A stretch of 41,603 nt of DNA from Cerasicoccus frondis. Lineage in GTDB: Bacteria > Verrucomicrobiota > Verrucomicrobiia > Opitutales > Cerasicoccaceae. The notes beneath the pieces are model-generated. The model saw only the letters and a list, made by a program, of their open reading frames with translations. It was not told the DNA's origin and ran no database searches. Every line of letters starts with the position of its first letter. Position 1 is the stretch's first letter. Below are positions 9,196 through 18,515 of the stretch, piece by piece. The stretch is taken from assembly GCA_031296915.1 (NCBI GenBank), contig JAVDPC010000015.1, positions 1-41,603 on the forward strand, given 5' to 3'. The position numbers and the translations under genes are program-made.

Positions 9196-10137
9196 GTGAG
9201 TATACTGAAAGAACTCAGCCTTAAACATGGTGGTAAATATACCGCACAATCTGGTATGTGGGGGTTGCCGCCGCGGGACTATTGGCTGATTTTCGAGACC
9301 TTCGACGTTATTCCATCCGGCTACGTAGGGCGGGCGGCGCAGATCCACAATAGTTGGGCGATGCGAGGCCAGGTTGAGGCTGGTGTCCGGCGGGACTTAC
9401 AGTGCTATTCGTTGGTGTTCATCACGGAAGGTGGCGGCACGTTTGTCGATGAGTCCACCAAGCGAGAGATGCCGGTTCAAAAAGGTGATTTGCTCTGTTT
9501 GTTTCCTGGGCGGCCACATGCTTATGAGCCGCTGAAGGGTAAGTCGTGGAATGAGATCAATGTGGAGTTCGTGGGGCCAGTATTTGATGCGTGGGTAGGC
9601 GTTGGTTTACTGGATCCAAATGAGCCAGTGAGGCATTTGGTTTCATCAGGAAGCGACGCGGAAATTTCCCAGTGGTTGGAGCGATTCTATGACGTCCTTT
9701 TTCCGTTAGCTTCGCGGACTGTGTCGGAGCCTAATTTGGCTGATGCTGGACGCATGATTAACCTGATTGCCGCGATGTGCGCGACTTGGCAATCCAACGT
9801 AATGAATGAGGAAGTTGAGTGGGCTAACCAGGCAAGAAAGCAACTTCTGGAGGCGCCTCTCGAGCAGAAGCCTGACTACGTGGCCTTGGCGCGCACGTTT
9901 GGATTGGGCGAGCAGGCTTACCGAAAAAAATTTAAGAAATTATGTGGTGTCAGTCCGTTTGCGTTTCGGTCTCGTCAGCAGATTGAGGCGGCATGTCATG
10001 AGCTAATGTCGAGTCACAAATCGATTAAAGAGATTGGTTATGACCTCGGATTTGGCAGTCTGTTTTATTTCTCGCGCAGGTTTAAGCAAGTGACAGGAAT
10101 GACGCCTGGGGAGTACCGGAAGCAAGCTTGCGAATGA
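9196..10137 (+). CDS. AraC-family transcriptional regulator
   Basis: The C-terminal ~100 residues form a double helix-turn-helix AraC DNA-binding domain ending 'KEIGYDLGFGSLFYFSRRFKQ' without its last residue, then 'TGMTPGEYRK', the family signature. The N-terminal part has a cupin-like sensor ('GDLLCLFPGRPHAYEP') that probably binds a sugar. The frame is open back to an ATG at 9088, but that would overlap the divergent sialidase-fold gene. I prefer the GTG at 9196, preceded by AAGGA at 9181-9185; an ATG at 9256 is another option. Being divergent from the sialidase-fold gene and upstream of the glycosidase-symporter genes, it probably activates this locus in response to a breakdown product (inference). 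Confidence 0.88.
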   Translation: MSILKELSLKHGGKYTAQSGMWGLPPRDYWLIFETFDVIPSGYVGRAAQIHNSWAMRGQVEAGVRRDLQCYSLVFITEGGGTFVDESTKREMPVQKGDLLCLFPGRPHAYEPLKGKSWNEINVEFVGPVFDAWVGVGLLDPNEPVRHLVSSGSDAEISQWLERFYDVLFPLASRTVSEPNLADAGRMINLIAAMCATWQSNVMNEEVEWANQARKQLLEAPLEQKPDYVALARTFGLGEQAYRKKFKKLCGVSPFAFRSRQQIEAACHELMSSHKSIKEIGYDLGFGSLFYFSRRFKQVTGMTPGEYRKQACE

Positions 10138-10255
10138 TGAATTTTATCGGGTTTTATTGGGTGGCTTATTTGCTCTTTGATTTGGAAGGGATGATACCAA
10201 ATCAGACAAGCTTAGGCGCCTTTATTGACGCTGTTACGGGTTGCGGCAGACAGAA

Positions 10256-10269
10256 AGCCAAGCTTGGCT
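10256..10269. promoter_or_regulatory. 14-bp perfect palindrome before the glycosidase start
   Basis: AGCCAAGCTTGGCT reads the same on both strands and ends six bases before the ATG at 10276. Its position suits an operator or an mRNA hairpin blocking the start, but a chance occurrence cannot be excluded. Confidence 0.3.
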
Positions 10270-10275
10270 AAGGGC

Positions 10276-11820
10276 ATGAAAACCCCTGTTTATCTTGTAA
10301 CTACGTTCTTCGCCCTGCTGTCGTTTGGGGGCTCTCCAGTAAACTCCGCAACCGAAGTGTCTGGTCCCGTTCCCGAGATCAGAAATGAGCACATGGGTGT
10401 CTGCACGCACTTTGTTCGAAAGCGCGGGATGGAGCATTGGGATCCTGAAAAATACATGCCGCTTGTCGCCGAACTCGGCGTGGGGTGGATCCGCGATGAG
10501 GTGCTTTGGTCTCACATTGAACGCAAAAAGGGCGAGTACCAAATGCGCGAGAAAGACATGGAGTGGATCAACCTTGCGCATGAAAATGACATCAAGATAA
10601 TCCTGACTGTGGCAGGTGGAAGCAACTTCTACGGCAGCGATCATTTTGATCCAGAAGGTTATGCCAAGCTTTGCGCCTACTTAGCAGAAGAATTGAAGGG
10701 GAAGGTGGACGTGTTTGAAGTCCAAAACGAACCGTTTCACCATTACGCGTCACATTATGGCGAAGGCACGGCCAAAGGGGGCGATTGGTACGGGCTAAAG
10801 AATGGAACTTTGGAGGTTCAGACTTGGGTCGAACGTTATCGCGTCATGCTCAATTCCGCAGCCGACGCCATTAAGGCGGTGAATCCTGAGGCAAAGGTTA
10901 TTGGGTTAGGTTCGTTTCCTGCGATCAATTACCGGCAGTTGGAGGCTGGGCTGTCTAAAAATGTAGATGGCATTACCGCTCACCCATACAGCTACCGAGT
11001 CGTACCTGAAATTGTGCCTTATAAAGATAATGAGAAAACGATTATTAAGAACGGAAATCGGCGTGTAACGGATGAAGACGGATCGTTTGCTTCTTTCGTA
11101 GAGATGCAGATGGAGTTTTCTGCGGAGCACGATGGGCCGGATGAAATGTGGCTCACTGAATGGGGCTACAGCAGCTTTCGCGAACGTTGGGACGGTGACC
11201 CGAATCGTTGGGGTGGCAATTACTGGGGCTTCAATGACAAGGCAGTGGCGATATACGCACAGCGTCGTTTTCTAGAAGGAATGGGTGTTGGCGTGACGGT
11301 AAGCGTCTACTATGAGCTCTTGGATGATCTTTATGGCCAGGATGATCCGTTGAAGGCGGAATCCAACTCTGAAAATCACTTCGGCATGATCACTGCTGAT
11401 GGGGAGAAGAAGCCTGTTTACTTTGCGATACAAAGTGTGGCTAAAGCCACTGCGGGATTCACGGCTACGGATGATTTGGAGTACGACATCGAAATCGGAA
11501 AGCCTCGATTGGATGGTGCGCCGATTCATTGGTGGTCGGGTTCTACTCTGGAAGCGCCAGATCGTATTCGCTCTTATCAATTTAAGGATTCTGATGGTAG
11601 TCGAGTTATTGCCCTATGGTCTATGGAGCGTGTAGGTGACCGTTCGGCGAGAGCCGCAAACGTGCACATTGCGGTTCCTTATGAGGGCATCAAAGTCGAG
11701 GTTACCGATTTATACACGGGTGAGAAATATTCGCCGCATACCGAAGAAAAGGATGGGCAAATATTTTTGCCGCACTTTGCTGTTCCGGCGCATGTGGTGT
11801 TAATCCGCTTAAGTCGATAG
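10276..11820 (+). CDS. Secreted clan GH-A glycoside hydrolase (GH39/GH5-like)
   Basis: A TIM-barrel retaining glycosidase of about 514 residues. The presumed acid/base Glu152 lies in 'VQNEPF' at the end of strand 4. The presumed nucleophile Glu295 lies in 'MWLTEWGYSSF' at the end of strand 7; this Asn-Glu / Glu spacing defines clan GH-A. The frame extends back to a TTG at 10225, but the ATG at 10276 gives a clean signal peptide ('MKTPVYLVTTFFALLSFGG'), so I start there. A small beta-domain follows the barrel. It acts outside the cytoplasm. It lies between the AraC regulator and a sodium symporter, which fits release of a sugar that the symporter imports. The exact GH family and substrate cannot be set from sequence alone. 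Confidence 0.85.
   Translation: MKTPVYLVTTFFALLSFGGSPVNSATEVSGPVPEIRNEHMGVCTHFVRKRGMEHWDPEKYMPLVAELGVGWIRDEVLWSHIERKKGEYQMREKDMEWINLAHENDIKIILTVAGGSNFYGSDHFDPEGYAKLCAYLAEELKGKVDVFEVQNEPFHHYASHYGEGTAKGGDWYGLKNGTLEVQTWVERYRVMLNSAADAIKAVNPEAKVIGLGSFPAINYRQLEAGLSKNVDGITAHPYSYRVVPEIVPYKDNEKTIIKNGNRRVTDEDGSFASFVEMQMEFSAEHDGPDEMWLTEWGYSSFRERWDGDPNRWGGNYWGFNDKAVAIYAQRRFLEGMGVGVTVSVYYELLDDLYGQDDPLKAESNSENHFGMITADGEKKPVYFAIQSVAKATAGFTATDDLEYDIEIGKPRLDGAPIHWWSGSTLEAPDRIRSYQFKDSDGSRVIALWSMERVGDRSARAANVHIAVPYEGIKVEVTDLYTGEKYSPHTEEKDGQIFLPHFAVPAHVVLIRLSR
11420..11436. repeat. Dispersed palindrome, one-mismatch copy
   Basis: ACTTTGC-GAT-ACAAAGT within the GH-A gene matches the family consensus except for one base of the right arm. 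It encodes part of 'VYFAIQSV', a segment common in such enzymes, so chance is possible. Confidence 0.4.
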
Positions 11821-11901
11821 CAATGATTGCTGGATAGCTTTTCTACCGCCCGAGGCTGGCTGGAGAGATAGCTGTTCGTTGTCTCAGGAGATTGATTTTC
11901 G

Positions 11902-14193
11902 ATGCATTGGATAGATTGGATCATTGCGATTGTCCCCGTATTGCTGGTGCTGTGTCTAGCCGTTTACAGCCGAAAGTATGTGCGCGGAGTGGTGGACTTT
12001 TTAGCGGCTGGTCGTGTGGCTGGCCGCTATGTGCTGTCAGCTGGCGACCTCACTGCAGGCCTCAGTGTAATCACCCTTGTCGCACTGGTTGAATCTAAAT
12101 ACCAAGTCGGCTACGCGCTGTCCTTCTGGGAGTACCTCACTGTTCCGGTTGGAATCATCATGGGGTTGACTGGGTACTGTGTATATCGCTTTCGAGAAAC
12201 GAGATCTTTGTCGATTGGCCAGTTCTTGGAGATGCGCTACAGTCGCTCGCTACGCATCGTCGCTGCGACCTTGCGAACGCTTTCGGAAATGGTGACCAAT
12301 GCAATTGGTCCGGCGGTAGCAGCTAACTTCTTTATTTATTTTCTGGGTTTGCCGCACAGTGTTACGATCTTCGGCATTGCCCTACCTACTTTTGGTTTAC
12401 TGGTTGGGCTTTCGCTGTGCGTTTGCATGATCGTTATTTGGCCAGGAGGGCGAATTTCATTGCTGATATCGGATGCGATACAAGGTCTGCTCTGTTATCC
12501 GATCTTTGTCGTTATTGCGGGCTATGTATTTTTGCATTTTGGTTGGTATGACACGATTGGGCCAGTCATGATGGATCGAGCACAAGGTGAGAGTTTTATC
12601 AATCCTTTCGATATCGAAAAGCTCCGTGACTTTAACATTTTTGCGTTGTTCGTGACGATCATGGGCAGCATCATTAACCGGGCTAGCTGGATTGGCAATG
12701 ACAACACAGGCAGTGGTCGAACGCCACATGAGCAAAAGATGGCGGGTATCCTTGGCACATGGCGAAGTCTCTACGCCTGGCTCATGATGATGTTGGTTGT
12801 AGTGATGATTATCACGGTGATGACACACCAGAAGTTCGCCACTGAAGCTCATGAGATACGCAATGAGCTTACTCAAAAAGTAGCGATGGAGGCGGTCAGT
12901 GATCCAATATTAAGAAATCAACTGAATGTTGAGCTATCAGCAATCCCGCTTCCGACCCACGCCATTGGTAACGATGCGCCTCTCTCCCGTGATCGCAATA
13001 TAGACACCCCTTACATCGAGATTGCGGAAAAGACGCTAGGAGGCACGCCAGAGGGGAATCTAGAATTTCAGAAATTTCGCACGCTTTACCATCAAATGAT
13101 GTTGCCGGTTGCACTGCGGAATATATTCCCGGTTGGGCTGATGGGGCTTTTTTGCCTGCTCATGTTGATGCTGTTGATTTCAACAGACGACTCACGTGTG
13201 TTTAACGCCTCATCAACCATTGTGCAGGATGTGATTCTGCCTTTCAGAAAGACGCCATTCACACCGAAGCAACACTTGCTTGTGCTTCGCGTTACCTCGG
13301 CATTGGTAGCCCTATTCTTTTTCGTAGTTTCAATCTTCTTCGTTCAGATTGATTACATCCTGATGTTCACCGTTATCATGACGGCGCTATGGCTCGGAGG
13401 GGCTGGCCCTATCATGATCTTTGGTCTTTATAGTCGTTTTGGCAATACAGTGGGTGCCTTTGGCGCATTGATATTTGGATCTGGCTTCTCTGCAGTTGGT
13501 TTGGTGTTGCAGCGTAATTGGGCTGAAACTATCTATCCCTGGCTAGAGTCGCATGAGTGGCATATGCCCATTGGCAGTTTTCTGGAAACCGTTTCTGCTC
13601 CATTAAACCCATATATCGTTTGGGAGATGGACGCGGTGAAGTTTCCGATCAATTCTTATGAGCTGTATTTTATGGCGATGATTTCAGGCATTGCAGCTTA
13701 TGTCGTTGGTTCATTGCTAACCCAGCGTGAACCATTCAATCTAGATCGCTTACTTCATCGTGGTGAGTACGACGTGGCGCACGAATATAAGGAGCCGTTT
13801 CAATGGAGCGTGCGGAACGCTCTTAAGAAACTAATCGGGATTACGCCAGAATATACGTTGGGCGACCGGATCATTGCGTGGTCGGTCTTTGGCTATGCCA
13901 TCGTTTATAAATTCGGATTCTGCTTTATCGGGGTGCTGATTTGGAATGCTATCTCACCTTGGCCGTTGGAGTGGTGGAGCCATTATTTCTTCGTAACCAG
14001 TTTGGTTGTCACGGCCGTACTGGGCGTGATTTCGACGATTTGGTTTTTAATCGGCGGCGTCATCGACATACGCAAGCTCTTTCGAGATCTGGATGCTCGC
14101 ATTGATAACCCGCTGGATAATGGCATGGTCGATGGGCACGTATCTTTGGTGGATAAGAAAGCATTCGGTGAAAGCAGTAAGAAAAGTCTTTAG
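11902..14193 (+). CDS. Sodium:solute symporter family protein (SSS/SSF)
   Basis: A 763-residue inner-membrane transporter with a dozen or more hydrophobic segments. The first helix starts at residue ~5. Conserved SSS features are 'DFLAAGRVAGRYVLSAGDLTA' without its last residue in the first loop, and 'DDSRVFNASSTIVQDVILP' in the second half. Such proteins use the Na+ gradient to import sugars, sugar acids or other solutes. It is longer than the usual ~500-600 residues because of a central loop (about 310-390) and a C-terminal extension with further membrane helices. An AGGAG at 11886-11890 precedes the ATG. It lies between two glycosidase genes in the same direction, so import of a released mono- or oligosaccharide is the likely role (inference). 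Confidence 0.92.
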   Translation: MHWIDWIIAIVPVLLVLCLAVYSRKYVRGVVDFLAAGRVAGRYVLSAGDLTAGLSVITLVALVESKYQVGYALSFWEYLTVPVGIIMGLTGYCVYRFRETRSLSIGQFLEMRYSRSLRIVAATLRTLSEMVTNAIGPAVAANFFIYFLGLPHSVTIFGIALPTFGLLVGLSLCVCMIVIWPGGRISLLISDAIQGLLCYPIFVVIAGYVFLHFGWYDTIGPVMMDRAQGESFINPFDIEKLRDFNIFALFVTIMGSIINRASWIGNDNTGSGRTPHEQKMAGILGTWRSLYAWLMMMLVVVMIITVMTHQKFATEAHEIRNELTQKVAMEAVSDPILRNQLNVELSAIPLPTHAIGNDAPLSRDRNIDTPYIEIAEKTLGGTPEGNLEFQKFRTLYHQMMLPVALRNIFPVGLMGLFCLLMLMLLISTDDSRVFNASSTIVQDVILPFRKTPFTPKQHLLVLRVTSALVALFFFVVSIFFVQIDYILMFTVIMTALWLGGAGPIMIFGLYSRFGNTVGAFGALIFGSGFSAVGLVLQRNWAETIYPWLESHEWHMPIGSFLETVSAPLNPYIVWEMDAVKFPINSYELYFMAMISGIAAYVVGSLLTQREPFNLDRLLHRGEYDVAHEYKEPFQWSVRNALKKLIGITPEYTLGDRIIAWSVFGYAIVYKFGFCFIGVLIWNAISPWPLEWWSHYFFVTSLVVTAVLGVISTIWFLIGGVIDIRKLFRDLDARIDNPLDNGMVDGHVSLVDKKAFGESSKKSL

Positions 14194-14244
14194 CGCCAAT
14201 CGCGTAAGTCTCGCCGAAATGTTTGGTCCGCGTCCCAGTAATTA

Positions 14245-16413
14245 ATGCGCTCAATCGCTATGGAGGATTATGTCTCAATATTGAACGGCTTACAGCTAGA
14301 GTTGGTCGCAAATGGTTTTGGTGGATGTGAGTTGAGGCTCTGTCCAGTGAGCAAGCTTGAGGAGCGCGTCGTGTCGCGGACTCAGATCACCGGACGTCCT
14401 GAATGCAAAAGCAGCAATGCTGGCGTGGTAAAGCCGGATAGCGTGGTGCAGGTAAAGCTTGCCCAGGACGCTATGGATTTTGGATTTCTATCCGGGATCA
14501 CGATGCAGGATAGCAAAACGACACATGGCTTAAAGCTCCTTGAGGTAGTCGAAACTGTTGCGAGCGATTCCAGCAGAGAAAGTTTAACCGTCGTGTTGGA
14601 AAACCCAGAATCCGGACTGCGCGTTTGTCAGCACATAGAGTCAACTAAGGTAGAGGGAACGCTGCGCTTGTGGACGTCTGTCAAAAACTGTGGGAGTGAG
14701 CCAATTGAATTAGAGCATCTGACTAGTTTTGTCATTTCGGACCTTTCCCCATTTGCTCAAGACGATGCTCCCGGTAGGCTTCGTTTACACCGGTTTCGTT
14801 CGTGGTGGAGTAATGAGGCTTTGCATACAGATGAGCTTCTGGAGGACATTCACCTGATCCGAAACTGGCAGGGAAATATGCTGATCAACGAGCGCTTCGG
14901 CCAAGTCGGCACGCAACCGGTTCGTAAATATTTTCCCTTTGTTGCGCTGGAGGATGCTACTGCGGGTGTGCTTTGGGGGGCTCAATTGGCTTGGGCAGGG
15001 TCTTGGCAAATGGAGGTCACCCGCCGAGCGGATAAAGTCTCGATCTCGGGAGGCTTGGCAGATTACGAGTTCGGGCACTGGATGAAAGTGTTGCGGCCAG
15101 GTGATAGTTTGGTGAGTCCTAAGGCGCACGTTGCCTGTGTCGCCGGAGAATTGACTGATTTGACGGATCGGTTGGTGCAGCTTCAGGAGTCATTGCTGCC
15201 TGAACCTTCGGATGCTGAGAAAGCGCTCCCAGTCATCTTCAATGAGTGGTGCACGAATTGGGGCGCGCCCAGCCATGATAAAACCATTGCCTTGGCCAAG
15301 CGTTTGCAGGGCTCCGGGGTGAAATACATTGTTATCGATGATGGTTGGGCGAAGCGACCACCGGAGGCGACAATGCAATCTAATGGCGACTGGATACTGG
15401 ATACGGAAAAGTTTCCTCACGGCATCAAAGTTACTTGCGATGCGATTCGAGAGCTTGGATTTATTCCTGGTGTTTGGTTTGAGTTCGAAGTTTGTAATCC
15501 CGGTTCCGATGCCTTTGCGCAGACGTCACATCAGCTACATCGAAATGGGCGCGTGCTTACCGTCGGGTCACGTCGTTTTTGGAATCTGAACGATCCATGG
15601 GTAATCGATTTTCTCGACCAAAAGCTGATAAGATTTTTGAGCGAAAATGGCTTCGGCTATTTGAAGGTGGACTACAATGACAGCATTGGGATCGGTTGTG
15701 ACCATTCGGACTCCATCGGTGAGGGCTGTCGTCAACAAGTCGAAGGGATATATAAAAGCTTCAGGCGAATCCGCGATGCCGTTGACGATCTAGTCATTGA
15801 GAACTGTGCCTCGGGGGGACACCGCCTTGAGCCGTCGATGATGGCGCTGACCGCGATGAGCTCGTTTTCGGATGCACACGAAGCAACGAACATACCGATC
15901 ATTGCTCGACAGCTGCATTACCTTTTACCGCCTCGTCAATCACAAATCTGGGCAGTGCTTTACTCGGATGATAGCCCGGAGCGTCTTAACTACTCCCTGA
16001 CGGCGACTTTTTATGGGCGGATGTGCCTGTCGGGGCCGATTCACGATTTAAGCGAAGCTCAAATGGCCGTCGTGCGCAAGGCAGTGGCGCTATACGGTGA
16101 GGCCGCGCCAGTCATCAAAGACGGGAAAACTCACTATCTTGGCAGCACGCCGAAAAGCTGGAGAGATCCAGTGGGTTGGACCGGTGTTTGCCGGATTAGT
16201 CGGGATGGGATGCAGGCGTTGGTTGTCGTGCATGAATACGAGAGAGCAACTGAAGGCGATTTAGAGATTTCGCTACCCTTAGATGGCGTCTGGGAAATTA
16301 CCAAATCGCTTTCAGATGGAACAACGGCAGATCCTGAATTGAAGGAAACTCGTTTATTGTTTTCCGCCGGAAATAACTTTCGTGGGTACGTTACTTTGCT
16401 CCGCAAAGTTTAA
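14245..16413 (+). CDS. Alpha-galactosidase, glycoside hydrolase family 36
   Basis: A 722-residue GH36/melibiase-type enzyme. An N-terminal beta-sandwich (about 1-310) precedes a TIM barrel with 'YIVIDDGW', 'FIPGVWFEFE', 'YLKVDYND' (presumed nucleophile Asp476), 'IENCASGGHR' and 'SFSDAHEA' (presumed acid/base Asp543). A small C-terminal beta-domain ends the chain. These enzymes remove terminal alpha-galactose, retaining configuration. No signal peptide is seen, so it is probably cytoplasmic and acts on imported oligosaccharides, in line with the symporter gene 51 bases upstream. Starts at 14245 and 14260 are both possible; neither has a clear ribosome-binding site. The last codons and the TAA overlap a copy of the dispersed palindrome. 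Confidence 0.92.
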   Translation: MRSIAMEDYVSILNGLQLELVANGFGGCELRLCPVSKLEERVVSRTQITGRPECKSSNAGVVKPDSVVQVKLAQDAMDFGFLSGITMQDSKTTHGLKLLEVVETVASDSSRESLTVVLENPESGLRVCQHIESTKVEGTLRLWTSVKNCGSEPIELEHLTSFVISDLSPFAQDDAPGRLRLHRFRSWWSNEALHTDELLEDIHLIRNWQGNMLINERFGQVGTQPVRKYFPFVALEDATAGVLWGAQLAWAGSWQMEVTRRADKVSISGGLADYEFGHWMKVLRPGDSLVSPKAHVACVAGELTDLTDRLVQLQESLLPEPSDAEKALPVIFNEWCTNWGAPSHDKTIALAKRLQGSGVKYIVIDDGWAKRPPEATMQSNGDWILDTEKFPHGIKVTCDAIRELGFIPGVWFEFEVCNPGSDAFAQTSHQLHRNGRVLTVGSRRFWNLNDPWVIDFLDQKLIRFLSENGFGYLKVDYNDSIGIGCDHSDSIGEGCRQQVEGIYKSFRRIRDAVDDLVIENCASGGHRLEPSMMALTAMSSFSDAHEATNIPIIARQLHYLLPPRQSQIWAVLYSDDSPERLNYSLTATFYGRMCLSGPIHDLSEAQMAVVRKAVALYGEAAPVIKDGKTHYLGSTPKSWRDPVGWTGVCRISRDGMQALVVVHEYERATEGDLEISLPLDGVWEITKSLSDGTTADPELKETRLLFSAGNNFRGYVTLLRKV
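16393..16409. repeat. Dispersed palindrome, perfect copy at a stop codon
   Basis: ACTTTGC-TCC-GCAAAGT has seven perfect base pairs per arm and covers the last six codons of the GH36 gene (residues 'TLLRKV'), four bases before the TAA ends. Confidence 0.85.
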
Positions 16414-16580
16414 TCGTGCGTGGAGGGCTGGATCTTCTGGCTATGATTGCCCTTGGGCAGTTGACTGCGCTCATGAAATCGTAGGCAGGCGCTGCTGCGC
16501 CTATACTTATCTGATAGGCGATCGACTGTTTTGCCGTTTTCTTGAGTCCGCTATAGTTTGATGCAAAGTAATGGATTGAA

Positions 16581-17357
16581 TCAGGAAATAAGGTTGTCCT
16601 TGATGTAATCAAAACTCATTTTGAGCGAGTCGAAGGGGTCTCCTGGACAAGTGTCCTGCTCGATGATATACCACTCGCAGCCAGAATTTTCTGCTGCTGC
16701 AATGATGGATTTGAAGTCTAAATTGCCGTATCCGATTTCATGCATGATCGGTTTGTTCACTTCATGTATGCCAACGTCTTTTAAGTGTAAGAGTGGTAAG
16801 CGTCCCTTGAGTCCTTCACACCATTTGGTTGGGCAACCACCGCCGAGTTGGACCCAGTAGGTGTCAATTTCAGCTTGAAGATTTTGAGGATCAGTATCGT
16901 CAAATATGTGCTGTAGGACAGTTTTGCCGCCGACTTTATAGAACTCGTTGGCGTGGTTGTGATAGGTGAGCACTAAGCCAGCTTCGCGAAGCACTTGTCC
17001 AGCGTGGTCGAGTTTCTTTGTTAGATCGGCAACAGCGCCTGGCTGGGTGAAATCATAGCCGGTTGGGAATGGATAAGCGGTGTATTGCGTGCCCAATTGT
17101 TTCAGGCGCTCCGCGACTTTTTCGGGCTCCGATAGAATCATCTGTGAGGGTTCGTGGGTTGCACAGATCGTAAGTCCGTTATCTGAACAAATGCTAGCAA
17201 TGTCCTCCGGTGGCATAATGTCGTGGGCCATGCCAGATATCTGCACTGCCTGGAATCCAATGTCGGCCAGCTTGCGCATGCTTTTGCTGAAGTCCTGCGG
17301 CGTTTGAATGAAGTCGCGAATGGTGTAGGTGATTAGGGCTACTTGTTGTATCTTCAT
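16581..17357 (-). CDS. Sugar phosphate isomerase/epimerase family protein (TIM barrel)
   Basis: A 258-residue AP endonuclease 2 / xylose isomerase-like TIM barrel. Typical metal-site segments are 'LTYHNHANEF', 'QAEIDTYWV', 'LLHLKDVG' and 'YIIEQD', giving Glu/Asp/His ligands for a divalent metal. Members isomerise or epimerise sugars and inositols; many in Verrucomicrobiota are annotated only to the superfamily. No signal peptide, so cytoplasmic. It lies 60 bases downstream of the GH43-like gene on the same strand, probably in one operon, and is convergent with the GH36 gene. It probably processes a sugar released by this locus (inference). Confidence 0.85.
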   Translation of the reverse strand: MKIQQVALITYTIRDFIQTPQDFSKSMRKLADIGFQAVQISGMAHDIMPPEDIASICSDNGLTICATHEPSQMILSEPEKVAERLKQLGTQYTAYPFPTGYDFTQPGAVADLTKKLDHAGQVLREAGLVLTYHNHANEFYKVGGKTVLQHIFDDTDPQNLQAEIDTYWVQLGGGCPTKWCEGLKGRLPLLHLKDVGIHEVNKPIMHEIGYGNLDFKSIIAAAENSGCEWYIIEQDTCPGDPFDSLKMSFDYIKDNLIS

Positions 17358-17417
17358 GGGAATAGTTGGGTTTAAGGTGGATAACGATTGAAGGGGGATT
17401 AAGCGTTGAAGCGGTCT

Positions 17418-18386
17418 CTAGTAATAGCTGGGCCCAATAATCGCAGCTCGACCAGTGGCTGCGTCTAGCGTCCATGTGGTGGGTGGCGGTAGGCGCAGGT
17501 TTCCTTCGCCAATCTCGAGCGGCATCCATAAGTAGCGCCCATCCCAGTGTTCTTCTGGTCGCCAGCGGTCGCCAACGTAGATGACCGTAGTTGTTTCACT
17601 GCCGACGACCTTGATTAAGTTGGTTGACTGCGACATCCAGGTAAGTGATTGAGCGGGGGCGAAGTCTTTAAATTCGGTCCAAGGCCCTTCGAGCTTTGGT
17701 GCGGTTGCATATTTATTGGCGTTGGGGAACCAGCCGGTTAGCTGGGAGCCAATGCAATAGTAAAGACCGTCGTGGCGGACTATTGCACCACCCTCCAGTG
17801 GCGCCGTGATGCGGCAAATCTCTTTGTCGACGTTCAGGTAGTCCTCGGTCAGGCTGGCTATTGAGAAACTACCAGTTGGGCGACTTTCAAATATCAAGTA
17901 GGGGGAGCCATCATCATCAATAAACTGTCCGATGTCTCGGCTTTCCATGTCGAAGGGGCGAAAGCTTTTAACGAATGTATACTCGCCATTAATGGTATCG
18001 GAGATTGCGACGCCGATCCGAGCTGCGCTGTAGTCAGACGCTCCGGGATATTCCTCCCCGTCTAGGTGAAAATACATGACGTATTTCCCTGTTCTGGCGT
18101 TTGGGTATACTTTCGGCCGTTCTAGCACCCACTTCTTGCCTAATGGTTCGGGCGCTGTGATCGCCAGCACCTGATTGCGAAAAGTCCAGTTTGCTAGATC
18201 GGTTGAGGAATAGCAGGAGACATAGCGTTTTAGGGGATCATTGCTTGCTGATCGGTCTTCTCCAAACCAAAACCAGGCATTGTTATGCCGAATAACTCCT
18301 CCGCCGTGCGCTTGTATGTGCTGACCTCGGTTATCTGGCCAAATCCTGCCGGGGTAAAATGTATTTTCTGAAATTAGCTTAGGCAT
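17418..18386 (-). CDS. GH43-like five-bladed propeller glycosidase, exo-galactanase-type
   Basis: A 322-residue protein with the five-bladed propeller pattern of clan GH-F. 'QAHGGGVIRHNNAWFWFGED', 'RDIGQFIDDDGSPYLIFES' and 'EGGAIVRHDGLYYCIGSQLT' resemble GH43 subfamilies 24/34, which include exo-beta-1,3-galactanases. The presumed acid is the Glu in 'LEGGAIV'. The N-terminal Asp that acts as general base in most GH43 enzymes is not seen at the expected place, a feature also reported for galactan-acting subfamily 24 enzymes. No signal peptide is apparent. It is the first gene of a two-gene unit with the isomerase. With GH36 nearby, breakdown of a galactose-containing glycan is a reasonable guess. 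Confidence 0.75.
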   Translation of the reverse strand: MPKLISENTFYPGRIWPDNRGQHIQAHGGGVIRHNNAWFWFGEDRSASNDPLKRYVSCYSSTDLANWTFRNQVLAITAPEPLGKKWVLERPKVYPNARTGKYVMYFHLDGEEYPGASDYSAARIGVAISDTINGEYTFVKSFRPFDMESRDIGQFIDDDGSPYLIFESRPTGSFSIASLTEDYLNVDKEICRITAPLEGGAIVRHDGLYYCIGSQLTGWFPNANKYATAPKLEGPWTEFKDFAPAQSLTWMSQSTNLIKVVGSETTTVIYVGDRWRPEEHWDGRYLWMPLEIGEGNLRLPPPTTWTLDAATGRAAIIGPSYY

Positions 18387-18515
18387 GTCAGGCTCATCCT
18401 TCTGTTCTCATAATGGATTGCCAGTCATCACCTTAAAGTCAGTAAGCTTGTCCAAAAACGAATATCTTTGTCTTTATTGTACCCTCGTGAAGGAAAGGCT
18501 ACGGCTGCCTGTGAG

